Below are positions 35,401 through 45,692 of a DNA stretch of 64,000 nucleotides, in pieces. The stretch lies in assembly GCA_037903475.1 (NCBI GenBank), contig JBAJFG010000012.1, positions 434,001 through 498,000 of the forward strand, given 5' to 3'. The notes under the pieces are model-generated. The model did no database searches, was not told where the DNA came from, and worked only from the letters and a program-made list of their open reading frames with translations. Made by a program: the position numbers and the translations under genes. This stretch comes from Ancylostoma caninum. Lineage: Eukaryota > Nematoda > Chromadorea > Rhabditida > Ancylostomatidae. The first letter of the stretch is position 1. Each line of letters opens with the position of its first letter.

Positions 35401-36922
35401 CACTGAACAGCTTTTGTTGGGGAAGTTCCACTCAGGTGACATGAAGCTGCAAATTGAGCCTTACGATGAACTTGATATCGATGAGCTGGTACCTGTAGCC
35501 AGAGAGGGTAGAAGTTAAACCGGGTCAACGTAAGCAGCGAGATGTGACCTTTATAATACAATAATATTTAGGTATTTAAGGCAATACGACGGCGCAACAA
35601 ACGAATTTTTCCCAGTTTGCACCTCAAAATGGGTGCCAGTTTTTTGACCATTTTCACAAATCCACGCTGCTCAAGCCAGAGGAGCTGGGATGAGAACCCA
35701 TCTGCTGCACACTGTACTGGTCAAATCTTGCTCTATTCGACAACCACTGCTTCCTGGGATTAGCTCGCTTCTTGCTGGAAAAAATGTTCAATTTCCAACG
35801 TGATGTTGGAAACGCCCTTCCCCATTTGATTGCCTCTAGCTTTAAAGGCAGCAGGAGCTGAAATCCTCGACTCCGAGCTGAGCTGTGGGTGATGAAGCAC
35901 AGACTCGGCACATCATAAATGTGAAACGACCACAGACAGTTATAGCTTACCTGCAGAGAAAATGGAACATTCGTCGCGAACACGCCTGGCCGTGTTCGCG
36001 CGCGGACGAGTTTTCCCCGGCGCAGAAAGCCATTGCGGCGCGTGGTTTGGCGCAAAGGGAAAACGAAATGCATTCAGTTCACAGAGTTTCATGGCGGGAC
36101 TAGCCCAAAACCACGCGCCGCAATGGCTTTCGCGCCGGGGAAAACTCGTCCGCGCGCGAACACGGCCAGGCGTGTTCGTGACGAATGTTCCATTTTCTCT
36201 GCAGGTAAGCCATCATTGTCTGTGTTCGTTTCACATTTATGATGTGCCGAGTCTGTACTTCACCACCCGCAGCTCAGCTCAGAGTCGAGAATTTCAGCTC
36301 CTGCTGCCTTTAAACTCTTCTAAGCTGTTGGCGCAACCAAACAACCATTAATGAGGCAAGGTTAGTATAGGTGCATATTTGGATATCTTATATAGCATCT
36401 TGCTTTAGAAACGAAACTCGAAACCTTCTCATCCAAAATCAGACATTTCATACTTGACGACCTAGTATTATACATTTGAGAGCAATCTTCCTTCTGTTAG
36501 TAAGCTTTCTCTGAACACAATCGACTTTACAATAATAAAATCTCGTTTCTCTCAAAGTATTAAGCTAATGTGAAAAAGCGTAACATAATGTAAAAAGCGC
36601 ATTACGACGGGTTATAGTTACATCAGAGCTGCGTCAGAGCAAACGATTGATAATGTGCCATTTACAGTATGTTGGTGCAGGATTTGATGAGAAAGCTCTT
36701 TCGCTAATGCAAGAGGTCCTCGTCTACGACCCAACGAAACGCAAGACGGCTGAACAAGTGCTGAAACATGACTACTTCAACACTTTAAGAAAGGTAGTTT
36801 TATGCAAATGCAAGTATCTTTGGCAATTTTTGCTACCCCTCTGATAACTGTGCCAGTTCGAACGAGTAGAAATCCTAGCACCAATTGCTCCCAGTTATTG
36901 CCATCCTCCCCTCGATTGCTGA
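32412..36922 (+). CDS. GSK3-like Ser/Thr protein kinase, 11 exons
   Basis: Exons: 32412-32481, 32897-32990, 33510-33633, 33691-33780, 33840-33938, 33994-34065, 34662-34725, 34795-34874, 34931-35038, 36668-36793, 36857-36922. All phases agree; 330 residues. The start follows GGAATTTCAG, a likely trans-splice site. The Gly loop is GSGRFSNVY (29-37), catalytic Lys K52 (VAIK), alpha-C Glu E69 (PEIDVL), catalytic loop HLDIKPSN (146-153), DFG 167-169, and SYQVTRYYRPPE with Tyr182 where GSK3 has its activating Tyr. Next come DVWSA and a short CMGC insert. The order and spacing match GSK3 (nematodes have a GSK3-like expansion). Odd points: the HRD Arg is Leu147, and the GSK3 pocket residues R96, R180 and K205 are P68, L147 and V172. 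Only about 110 residues follow DVWSA, so the C-lobe is short. The catalytic residues are intact; activity is inferred. Confidence 0.92.
32991..33509 (-). pseudogene. Antisense coding-like remnant in a kinase intron
   Basis: Read on the minus strand, 33473-33243 encodes VVDMVWYLHSTKLVTNIAE, then a helical stretch DELSEILSISDLTELKRIGE. A run of nine T breaks the frame; a +1 shift continues as EYLNENGLSWKVAHPQELL. A further open segment follows. The composition looks like degraded protein-coding DNA, perhaps from a mobile element, but I recognise no family. Confidence 0.35.
35100..36463. mobile_element. 1.36-kb foldback element in kinase intron 10, with nested palindrome
   Basis: The outer ends are inverted copies: GGTCGTCAAGTATGAAATGT at 35101 and its complement ending at 36463. 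A second, longer palindrome is inside, with arms about 35840-36065 and 36090-36320 that are nearly identical. Landmarks are CGAACACGCCTGGCCGTG, GACGAGTTTTCCCCGGCG and CACAGACTCGGCACATCA, each with an inverted partner. No transposase is seen. It accounts for most of the 1.6-kb intron between kinase exons 9 and 10. Confidence 0.8.
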
Positions 36923-36994
36923 CCAAGCTTCTGTCCCTTTAGTAGCAACTGCTGAAGCATGGCAGCAATTGAGGGGAGGACGGCTGAAACTGGG
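36884..36994. repeat. Foldback overlapping the kinase stop codon
   Basis: CTCCCAGTTATTGCCATCCT...CGATTGCTG pairs with CAGCAATTGAGGGGAGGACG...AACTGGGAG about 45 bp downstream. The left arm encodes the last residues of the kinase (SYCHPPLDC) and its stop codon, so the present C-terminus was probably supplied by a small palindromic insertion. Confidence 0.6.
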
Positions 36995-37153
36995 AGGAGA
37001 TGCCGCCTATGTCTCTACTCAACGCATTACGCCGTTCGGGCTGCGTTCGTGCTTCTCAGTTATCAGAGTCTTTAGAATTTTGCTTTACCGGACGGCTAAG
37101 CCCTCTTCGTCAGCCTTTCAGTGCATAACTTGAGCCCAGTGTTGATTGAGCAA

Positions 37154-38074
37154 TCTTTTCCTGTATATATAAGAGTGAAAGTTTGTTTGTGGGTTTGTGG
37201 GTTTGTGTGTTTGTATGTTCTGAATAGAAATCGCGGAAGATGAACAGATCGAGATCAAATTTTGCAAGCAGGCCCATGAGGGACCAGTGGTTATAGGCTA
37301 CTTTTGAGCAGGTCTTATCGATCAACTTATCGATTGTATCGATTTTATCGATTTTTCACAATTTTTGCTCAGAGGTCGGTGGGGACGTCTCAGCAAGGGT
37401 TATTCGATACGCTGAACGCGGATATGGTAACCATTTTCAGCACCGATTTATTGATTTCATCGAATTTTTCCCATTTTCGTTCGGAGACAGGCTAGGATAT
37501 GCTACTGTGGTTTCCCAGTGCGCTTAACACGGATATGATAACCGTTTTGCACGAAATATTGATTTATTGATTTTATCAATTTTTCGCTAATCTACATCAT
37601 GGGGGGGGGGGTGAAGACATGTCTACTGGGGACCTAAACACGCTGAACACGGACGTGAGAACTATTTTGTACGACACTATCGATCTACCGATTTTATTGA
37701 CTTTTTTCATTTTTGGGACGGGCAAGGATATATCTAGTGGTAGTTTCCCAACACACTGACCACGAATACAACAACCGTTTTGAACGATATATTGATTTTA
37801 TTGGTTTTTCGCTATTCTTGCCCACGGGTCGGGAAAGACGTGTCTTCTGGTATTTTCCGAAACGCTGAACGTGAATATGGCACACCTTTTAGGAGAATTC
37901 ACCACTCAAACAATTTCGCCTTATTTTTGAGGGGAAGGGGTGGGGTGAAGAAGGCTTACTGGTCACTAAATGATGAACATCTTGGAAGGATTCTTCTGGC
38001 TCAGCAAATGTTGTCATCAGCTTTAAGTTGCCGGGGAAATAGAATACCCGAACGAAGCCGGGTATACCGTCTAG
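37154..38074 (+). mobile_element. Non-autonomous Helitron with internal tandem repeats
   Basis: The 5' end is A|TCTTTTCCTGTATATATAAG. The 3' end is a perfect six-bp hairpin (TACCCG-aacgaag-CCGGGTA) 9 bp before CTAG, and the next host base is T. TC...CTRR ends, a subterminal hairpin and insertion between A and T are the Helitron signature. The interior starts with a GTTTGTGG microsatellite (37178-37220), then at least five diverged units of about 110-120 bp (around 37410, 37522, 37640, 37753, 37862), each with an ACGCTGAACACGGATATG-like block and a TTATCGATTT-rich block. No Rep/helicase ORF. It lies 230 bp downstream of the kinase gene. Confidence 0.75.
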
Positions 38075-40600
38075 TTTTAAAATATAAGCGAATATTTCTC
38101 AGTAGTTGTTGCACCAGCTCGAAATGTGGCCTCCTCCTGTTCATCCCTCTTGAAATTAGAACGGTTGATACAGGGAAATCACGACTGCACGTCTCCGCGG
38201 CCTGGAGCGGCACACCATCTACGCGGGGCGTGCGAGGCAACACCTGATATCAGCAGCGCCTGACCGCTCGGCGTAACTGGTGCAACGCTCCAGGTAACTC
38301 CATTTGAGAACGGGAGTCAGCGGAGTGAATGCCCACATTGGCTCCAATGTGGCAAACATTTGCCTCAGCCCCATTGTAGCAATTCTATTCATACTCCTAT
38401 GCTTGTTTTGTTTATTACAATTAGCATTGTAAAACCTGTAAATTTGCAGTGCGTCTGAATTTCCGTTGATGTTATTTTATCCCTTTAGAAAGTCTGGGTA
38501 TATATTAGTAGGAGTATCGAAGAAACGTCAGGCAGCAGATCTTAAGGTCTTGTTGTTTTAGATCCCTGCACCAATGAGAAGTAACAATAAACCGATCCCT
38601 CAACTGGCGATGGAGCGATGGCACGTACGCTCACGAGAACCAGTGAGGCATCCCAAGTTCACCTCTGTTGAGCTCTTGAACACTTGTTCAAACTTCTTTT
38701 CAGGATGAAGACAGCGATACCTCCTGACATTGAAGCAAACGATGAACAACTTTATACTTCTTATGTGATAGCAAAAAGACATACATTACAACATTAAAAT
38801 AATAATCATATGTTTCAAGTCAATGTTTCATCTACCTCCTTCCATCATGCCGGCAGATTAAACCGGCAGCCATATATCTTATAACCAGCAGCCCCTATGA
38901 TCCTGAAATGTACAAAATCGTATTTCTAATTCAGATTCAGTAAACGTGAAGTAACCAGCAATGACTCAGACAAACCCTCGCTGGTCTTGCGCACCTGTTT
39001 GAGGTCTCTGCGAGAAGCGATCCTTGCTTCTCTTCCCCGGAGACCTCAAACGGACCCTTCGGAGGAAGGAAATAGTACGGTTTCGAAGACGCAGGTCGGT
39101 AAGGTGGCTCGCTTCTGCCGGAGCAGAATTTCGCTAGACGTGGAGCAGACGAGGGTCGATTTTCGAAGGACGCAGGCGACAAAGACGCCCGCTGGGCGCG
39201 CTTGAGAACATGCCTTCACCAGCAAGAAATACGAAGCAGCATCAGTGGGATCCCGTTGGTCACTGCGACCAGCAGATTTGGGCGTGGGCTCAGGGCGTGC
39301 AGCCAATTTGTTCCAACCGCGAGTGCCCATCGAAGGGGAGTTCATATTCATATATTTATAGATTGGGCGCGCGCATTGAGTTCGCTCGGCAGGCGCGACA
39401 ATCTCGCTGGCCGCTCGCCCAATCCCCCCCCCCCAATCTCGCTAGTCCCGGGGCCTTACCGGCGCGACCAGCTAGATTGTCGCGCGCGCGCCGAGCGAGG
39501 GTTTGCCTGAGTAATGCCACACTTTGGAGCCTATCGTTGGGCGGTGCAAAGCCGTCACTGCAGCGGATCCTCGGATACATCCAAGTTGGTATTGAAAGAG
39601 GGTGTGCGGAGAATGTGTAATTATCATATCCAGCCTGGTCGTCCAGCTAACGCTGAACTTCCAGACTTCTATTGATGCTCGCTTTGCTCGCATTCTTACA
39701 AGGAAAGGATACTTGGTTAGTGTGGCCATTCATAGCCAGGTTTATATTGCGTTATGCAGCTTGCGACGCTGATTTCGAACCCGTTTTCAAATTTATCAAA
39801 CCCCTCTCTGCGATGAGTTGTGCCCATTTTTAGTATTCATGTAGGAATTCTAAGCTTGTGTACCTGGATAGGTAGATAAGGCAAAAGTAAGCCTCCCCTT
39901 CTTCAGACAAGTGCTTATTGGCTCGTATCTTGGCGAAAAATACTAAAAAATAATAGAAACATGGGAGTTTCTCGCTGAGTGCGGCATCTAGAACGTTTGA
40001 TGCGGCACCAACTAGGTTCGTGGTGTAGAGGAAAGTAGCTCGTTCTTCACGCAGAGTGTAACAGGCAGGGTCAAGCATGACGATAGTAAAATCCAACCCT
40101 CAATACGACCCCCCTCCCTCCTCCTCCCCTATTCGCTCATCCAACCCCCACCTTCCACCTTTTCACGACCCCACATCCCCCCTCCTCTTCTGCTCCCGCA
40201 TGTTTTCGCTGTACACTGAACAGTTTAAGGAAGAAGACACAAAAGAAACACATTAAAAACCCAAAATTGGAACTAAAACAACCATGAAGTCGATATGCAT
40301 CTTTTCTTATCCGATCGGACCAGACTGCCAGCAGGAACGATCGTGTCATTACATGTCAAAACAGGACTGGTTGGCAGCGCATGCGAGGAATCGGTTTCAG
40401 CGTTGGCATTTGCGCGCCCACGAATTCGATTCCCGCCGCCTCCAAAAAGTTTTTGCACAGGTTGGAACCGTTCAAGATTTAGTGTGGAGTAGAGAGGATT
40501 TAAAGGTCAGAAAATGAAGTGAGGATCGAAATCGATCGATAATACATGCGAGAATTCGCCTACAAGGGGCGCCAGTTTGTGGAAAACTAGGGTTACTTAG
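38075..40600. other. Repeat-rich spacer
   Basis: Contains the foldback at 38958-39511, a solo copy of the minisatellite-element head at 39632-39690, and pyrimidine-rich tracts (40105-40190). The ORFs of 60-155 codons here fall in these repeats. I see no supported exon. Confidence 0.4.
38958..39511. mobile_element. Foldback with CTCAGACAAACCCTCGCT ends
   Basis: The left end CTCAGACAAACCCTCGCT is repeated inverted at the right as AGCGAGGGTTTGCCTGAG. A smaller internal hairpin (GTTTGAGGTCTC...GAGACCTCAAAC, 38998-39050) and a second, GACAATCTCGCTGG/CCAGCTAGATTGTC, lie inside. No transposase. Confidence 0.6.
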
Positions 40601-41740
40601 ACCTCACACTGAGGTTCTCTGACTCAAAATATGCAGACGCTTTTCTACGTATCCATAGAAGACGACTAGCTCTATCTTTTGCCGAAGTTTCGATTTTCTA
40701 GACCTTCAAATTTTTCTGGGAGCTCGATGGGAAATCGATGGGAAATTTGGCGAATCTAAATTGCGGGAAAATTAGCGAACTTCGTGGAGCCAGATTCTGT
40801 GCATAAATGGGAAATTTCCTCAACTAAAACTCATAGAAGAAAAGTTTTTGTGATATACGCAAATTGCTTTTCAGTGATTTCCCAAACAGATTTACTCCAT
40901 TTTCACCATCTGTTCAGATTGCGAGGTTTTCACTTCTTCAACTCCCATGAAGAGAATTTGCCTTCCACGGGAATTTCACTACCTTCACGTAATGGAGCTC
41001 CAAGCATTGATTCTTTATCCCCATTATCGGACCCCAATATTAGCTCCTGCTTGCATGAATTAGATGGGAAATTTCCCCTCGAAGACCCGAAAATTCGAAA
41101 AATTCTCAACGAGCTCCCAAAAGCATATGAAGTTCTAGAAGTTTGAAACTCCAGCAGAAGATAGAGCTGATCGTCCTCTATGGATAAGTGGAAAAGCATT
41201 TGCTGATTTCGAGTCAGAGAACTTCAGCATCACCCTACTTTTCCATGTTCTGACGGGTCCTGCAGGCGAATCCTCGCATCTGCAATCGATTGATCTCGCT
41301 ACCAACACTCTGTTTTTTTTTTACATTTCCATCCTATTTACAGTCTATTAGCTCACAGAGGGCGCCCGATCTGACTTTGTCCGCAGCCACGACTTCACCA
41401 TTTTTCGGCTAACCGATCTATTTTTTGCACTTTTTTGATATCCATATGGTGTGGTTCCTTCCATTCTAATGTTTTCCCACAGCCATCCGCTAAAATATCC
41501 TTCCAGACGCATTCTGCAGGCAAAGTCGTAATTGCAGACGATGTCAGATCAGGCGCCTTCTGTGAGCTAATAGACCATACTCCACATTTGATTCTTAAGT
41601 GATCCCAACCAGTGCGAAAATCTATTGAAGGCGCCGGGAATCGAAACCGTAGGTGCGCTGAAGCCGATTTCTCTCATACGCTGCCAACCAGTCCTGCCTT
41701 ATTTCACCGTAATGACGTAATCGTTCTTGCTGACAAGGGC
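40360..41740. repeat. Nested inverted repeat with tRNA-like arms
   Basis: The inner palindrome has arms from about 40605 and 41222 (GAGGTTCTCTGACTC...AGCTCTATCTT). The outer arms are at 40360-40460 and 41620-41700: TGGTTGGCAGCGCATG, then GAATTCGATTCCCG on the left, with an inverted counterpart on the right. The outer arms look like Pol III A- and B-boxes (TGGTTGGCAG and the TTCGATTCC type), so a tRNA-derived repeat may flank the fold. A related fragment is at 49360-49520. Confidence 0.5.
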
Positions 41741-42370
41741 GGAACGTCATTTGTGATGTCATAAAACAATCATGAATTTACATTCATTGGTCAAGCTAAC
41801 CCTCTACGTACCCCACCCACACCTCCCCCGCTTCCCAACCCGCTCCCATACGACCCCCTCTTGGGAAATTCCCATCGAACGCTTGACCCTGTTCATGAGT
41901 ACTAAAGCGATGTGAAAGTTACTGTGCAGAGTTGGGAGTCGCCGTTCATAACGGGCCTATAGCTGTGAGGCGTGTAAGAAATGTGACAAAAAGAGTAGGT
42001 AGTATCATTGCATCAGAAATTAGCTTTACATGTGGGTGCGTGATTAAGAATTTGCAGGATCGTGAGAAGACTCGAGGCCCGACCTTGGCGAGGCGACCAA
42101 ACCTATAGAATATGCGCAACTCATAAGAAGAACTTCATATTTGAGCTCAGTTAATTATTAGTTTTGCTTACTTGCTAATTTTCTGAGCATTTCGCACGTG
42201 TGAGGCTTTTGCACATACCTCAAGTGGCTGCCCCACCCCACTTTCTAGCGTCCCGAAGGGGCGCTAGTCAAAAAATAAATGTTTGAAGAACGATAAAAAC
42301 AAACAATAAAAAAGAGCCTATACAGATTTTCTATCTGTGTTGCAAAACCCGTTCTTGGAATGGGGGGGGG

Positions 42371-42799
42371 GTGAGAATCAGGTCAAAGCGCGGCTTGTCG
42401 GTGATCAAGATGGGCTTCATAAGAGGGTTCAAAAGCGAAGGGAGCTTTATACAGGGTGCGGACGGAGTTCAGGGAGAAAAATTTGGGATTTTCGTTGTTC
42501 CGAAGAAAAGGAATACGTTGGTAAAGACGACGAATAACGAAGAAAGGCTTGCAAAGAAAACTGCCAATAGCTTGAGCAGCGCAATAGTGGCGATCAAGAT
42601 CGAAAAGTTCGAATGGAGCAGATCATCTACTGCTTCTCATTATCGGAAGGACACGAACGACTCCTGCGCTGCGGAAACTGCACTTGAAATCTCCAGTGAG
42701 ATAAGAACTAAGGCAACACTGAAAATTCCTTTGAAACGACATTCTAAACTTATGCAAACTAGGAAAGGGTATGCTCATATTCTAAGTCTAAATGAGTGA
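42371..42799 (+). CDS. Uncharacterised 142-codon ORF
   Basis: This is the longest open frame outside the tandem arrays and known elements between the kinase gene and 44 kb. Its product is basic and Ser/Lys-rich with no recognised domain, membrane segment or signal peptide. It starts just after a G10 tract. No splice partners are evident. It could be an exon, a decayed element or chance. Confidence 0.2.
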   Translation: MRIRSKRGLSVIKMGFIRGFKSEGSFIQGADGVQGEKFGIFVVPKKRNTLVKTTNNEERLAKKTANSLSSAIVAIKIEKFEWSRSSTASHYRKDTNDSCAAETALEISSEIRTKATLKIPLKRHSKLMQTRKGYAHILSLNE

Positions 42800-43196
42800 G
42801 GACTGGAGCAGTAGGGTTACGAGGCTCCCCGTTGAGTCAAGCCTTGACCGACAGACACAAAGGTTGGGGGGAAGAAGCGTCATGGCACTCACAATAAGTG
42901 TGTACTACCAGATCACAAAACGTATGTGAATCCAGGAATTGTATGCTCGGTAAAGGGGCGAGCCTGTTTTAGACAGGCTGGAATAGAAGCTGAGTCTGTC
43001 CGGAGCATAATTTTCCCATTGGAACGCATAAGTTTCCAACCTCTTACTATACACCCTATACTAGTAGGTATGTGCTATCATACGCCCCACATTTTTTCAC
43101 TTATCACCTCCTATCTTCTCAGCATTTCTCCTTTTACGCTCGCTCCAAGCCGTTTAGTGGAGCGCTACCGCGCTCCAAAGCAGAACGCCAACCCAA

Positions 43197-43230
43197 TCGA
43201 CTCGCTGCGGAGGAACCCGCAGCGAGTAGA
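43197..43230. repeat. Perfect short hairpin
   Basis: ACTCGCTGCGG-aggaa-CCCGCAGCGAGT is an exact inverted repeat with a short loop. No terminator role is implied in this eukaryotic context. Confidence 0.6.
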
Positions 43231-43876
43231 GTTTCTTGAATGTTGTGTACGATGGTTGTTACACAAACTATCTGTAGGTTCAAGAGTCTCTCTCGCGACT
43301 CTACTTTAGCCTTAGTGATTCTGTTACTACCTCTATAGTAACACACTATCTATATAACAGCTTTATTAAAAGACGAGGCAGACGGTGGTGAGGTGGCTGC
43401 AGCTTCACAGTTTGCTGGACTGCTGGCTGGAGCTACTGGTTAGGACCAGTACTGACTGATTTGACCCCACCGAACGCTTGGTTTATATACAGGCTTGTTT
43501 GATAGTAGTCCCGCTATCAAGCGACTATCAGGATCGCATGCGGTGTGGCCATTTTGCATCGCCGCTACCAGCTAACCGGTAAGCCACAACATTGAAAATT
43601 CCTGGTAATGCTGTTTTTCGAAACCGTTTTTCTACCAGTTTCTTTGCGAAGTAGTCCCTTTCGTGTCTCGACTTTTTCGCGATTGCAAATCTATATGATG
43701 AGCGTTCTTTAAGTGATTTTAGGTCAGTTTCTTTCTAAACGCTATAAGCAAATTATTTATTGGCGGTAAGTTACGTTAAGTTTTTCTTTAAGTTGTTTTG
43801 TTTCTTTTTTCTCCTCATATGTTGAAGTTTTTTTTATATTCAATCGATGTCTAAACAAGAGGCTTGTTCCTAGGTT

Positions 43877-44287
43877 AAAGGCAGAGGGCCACCTCGTTCT
43901 GCCTGTTGGATTTACCAGCATATCCTAGATCTTCTCATCATGTTGATCCCTGGGATGTACATCAACAGGCACAGAAGCGACGAAATCCCCATTTTTGAAA
44001 GGCTCGAACTAGATAAAAATTTGGAGCCCGGAGGCGGATCGCTCCAAGCTGTGCTGGTTGCCTGCCACGGCTGCCGCGTTGGTCAACGAGTCTTGGCGTG
44101 TCCAATCGATAAGATCAACGGCTTCACATGTCAACTCGGGTTGGCAAACTGTTACCGACCCCGTCTTGGGATACGGGTTTATAGACCATTCTGAGACAAT
44201 TTATGTATACCGTTGGAACCATCGCGCCGAGGAGATGCAGAATCTGCTGTTAACTGAACTACGAAAATGAGGTGGACTCCTGCCTTC
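43877..44287. mobile_element. Foldback repeat family B, full copy 1
   Basis: The ends TTAAAGGCAGAGGGCCACCTC and its inverted copy (GAGGTGGACTCCTGCCTTCAA) enclose about 400 bp. The interior includes GGAGCCCGGAGGCGGATCGC, CTGCCACGGCTGCCGCG and CCTTGGCGTGT-like blocks, shared in opposite orientation with 47952-48372. Confidence 0.65.
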
Positions 44288-44379
44288 AACAGAAAGATGT
44301 GTTGATCTCCACTATTATACATCGCCGCACCACTTTTGCAGCTACAGATCCGTCCAGTGAAATCTCCCCCATTACTGGC

Positions 44380-44440
44380 GCTAATAGATGCGTGCATCTG
44401 GCGCACGACTGAGCCACGCACCTAGTATAAATTGCCTTTT
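44380..44440 (+). repeat. GCGTGCGTC-type palindromic repeat, copy 4
   Basis: GATGCGTGCATCTGGCGCACG, then GCCACGCACC and TATAAATTGCC. The 3' flank AAATTGCC is also present after copy 1, extending the shared unit. Confidence 0.55.
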
Positions 44441-44445
44441 ACGGA

Positions 44446-44467
44446 GGCGCGTCTCTCTTGGGCAGAT
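44446..44467. repeat. 22-bp target-site duplication, left copy
   Basis: The 22 bp beginning GGCGCGTCTCTCTTGGGCAG and ending AT are repeated exactly at 45671-45692. Together they bracket the RTE-like retrotransposon fragment. Confidence 0.85.
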
Positions 44468-45670
44468 CTTCTTCTTCTTCCTAGCGTTTTTCCCGTTTCG
44501 TAGCGGGATCCGCTTTGCTGATCCTTTGACGCCATATTGCCCTGTCGTGCGCCTGGTCGGGATGGATCCTAACCAGCTTGGAGTCGGCGGCGTAATGCCA
44601 CCCATCCACCGCAGCATCCTCATTTCCATGACGTTGATTCGGCGCTCCATTTCCTTGGTGGCAGGCCAACATTCGGCACCATAGAGCGCGACCGGGCGTA
44701 CCACTGTTCGGTAGATCTTCGACTTCAGGCGGTCTGGGATGCTCTTGTCGCACAGCACACCAGTCAGTGAGCGCCACTTCAGCCACAGCAGCGTTAACGC
44801 GTGCGATCATCTCATGAGCGAGACTGCCGTCCGATGAGACCATTGAACCGAGGTATTTGAACGCAGTGGCTCTCGGGAGATTCCTGCCATTAACTTTAAT
44901 AGTGCCGGGCTCTTGTTCGTCGGTGGTCAGATACACGGCCTTCTTGATGTTGAGGCGAAGGCCAAAACGTGCCAGTCGGTCACTCGTCACTCCACGATTG
45001 GTCTGCCGTTCAAGCTCATCCCTGTCTTTCAGTGGCGGACGCAGAAAGTGGGCGGGAGGGGGGGCGTGGGTAGAAAAGTGGGGTCTCCGCCGTATTGGGG
45101 ACCCAGACGGAAAATAAAATTAATAATAATATTAATTATAATAATAAACAATAAATAAAAAATATATTAAAAATAATAATAAGAATAAACAATTAAAAAT
45201 AAACTAACACAAGATTTTTATTTGTATTGTAAAGTAATTTCGAAAATTTGGCGACCCATTCTCGGGGGGGGGCGCGCGCCCCCCCCCGCCCCCCCCCCTG
45301 CGTCGCTCACCCTTGTCTTTAGATGCTAGCATTACGTCGTCGGCATACAACAGCGTTCAAGGCACCGGTCTTTAGAGGTCCACTGTGAGGGCATCCATGA
45401 CAGCGATGAAAAGAAGCGGAGAGAGAGCTGAGCCTTGGTGTAAGCCAACGGTTGTGGGGAACTCTGTCGATGTGCCGGCTGCCGCCTGCACTTTACTCCT
45501 GGATCGGCGTAAAGCATCTGCACCCATCTGAGAAGCTCCTCTGGAATGCCTTGAAGCCGCATTGCGTATCAGATTACTTCGGGCGGAACGCGATCGAAGG
45601 CCTTCTCCAGGTCGAGGAATGCTAGGTGCAGTGGCCGTTTCTTCTCACGATGCTTCTCGATCAGGAGGGG
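44468..45670 (-). mobile_element. 5'-truncated RTE-like non-LTR retrotransposon
   Basis: The minus strand encodes the C-terminal part of a reverse transcriptase in several frames. In order: FDRVPPEV and GIPEELLRWVQMLYAD (45620-45480), a palm region broken by frameshifts (45480-45340), ADDVMLASKD and DELERQTNR split by an insertion, then RLARFGLRLNIKKA, FKYLGSMVSSDGS and YRTVVRPVALYGAECWP (45000-44640). The catalytic Tyr-Ala-Asp-Asp box is recognisable. The 3' end is a (GAA)n tail, which appears as CTTCTTCTTCTT at 44468-44480. Flanking 22-bp duplications prove insertion by target-primed reverse transcription. 5' truncation, frameshifts and the nested MITE make it inactive. An RTE/endonuclease-type clade is suggested by the tail and motifs. 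Confidence 0.85.
45030..45312. mobile_element. hAT-like MITE nested in the retrotransposon
   Basis: Starts CAGTGGCGGACGCAG and ends with the inverted CTGCGTCGCTCAC, with G-rich and C-rich runs just inside. The centre is AT-rich (ATAATAAT). The flanks CTGTCTTT and TTGTCTTT are an 8-bp duplication with one mismatch. Removing the insert restores the retrotransposon frame (SKDRDELE). The similar ends CCGCCTGCGTCGCCTCTGC at about 51120 and GGGGTCTCCGCCACTAA at about 54702 suggest relatives. Confidence 0.8.
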
Positions 45671-45692
45671 GGCGCGTCTCTCTTGGGCAGAT
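45671..45692. repeat. 22-bp target-site duplication, right copy
   Basis: Identical to 44446-44467. Confidence 0.85.

Noticed and set aside
39356..39620. Basic ORFs in the GC-rich stretch near 39.4 kb
   Set aside because: They fall in the arms of the CTCAGACAAACCC foldback and differ on each strand without any family signature.
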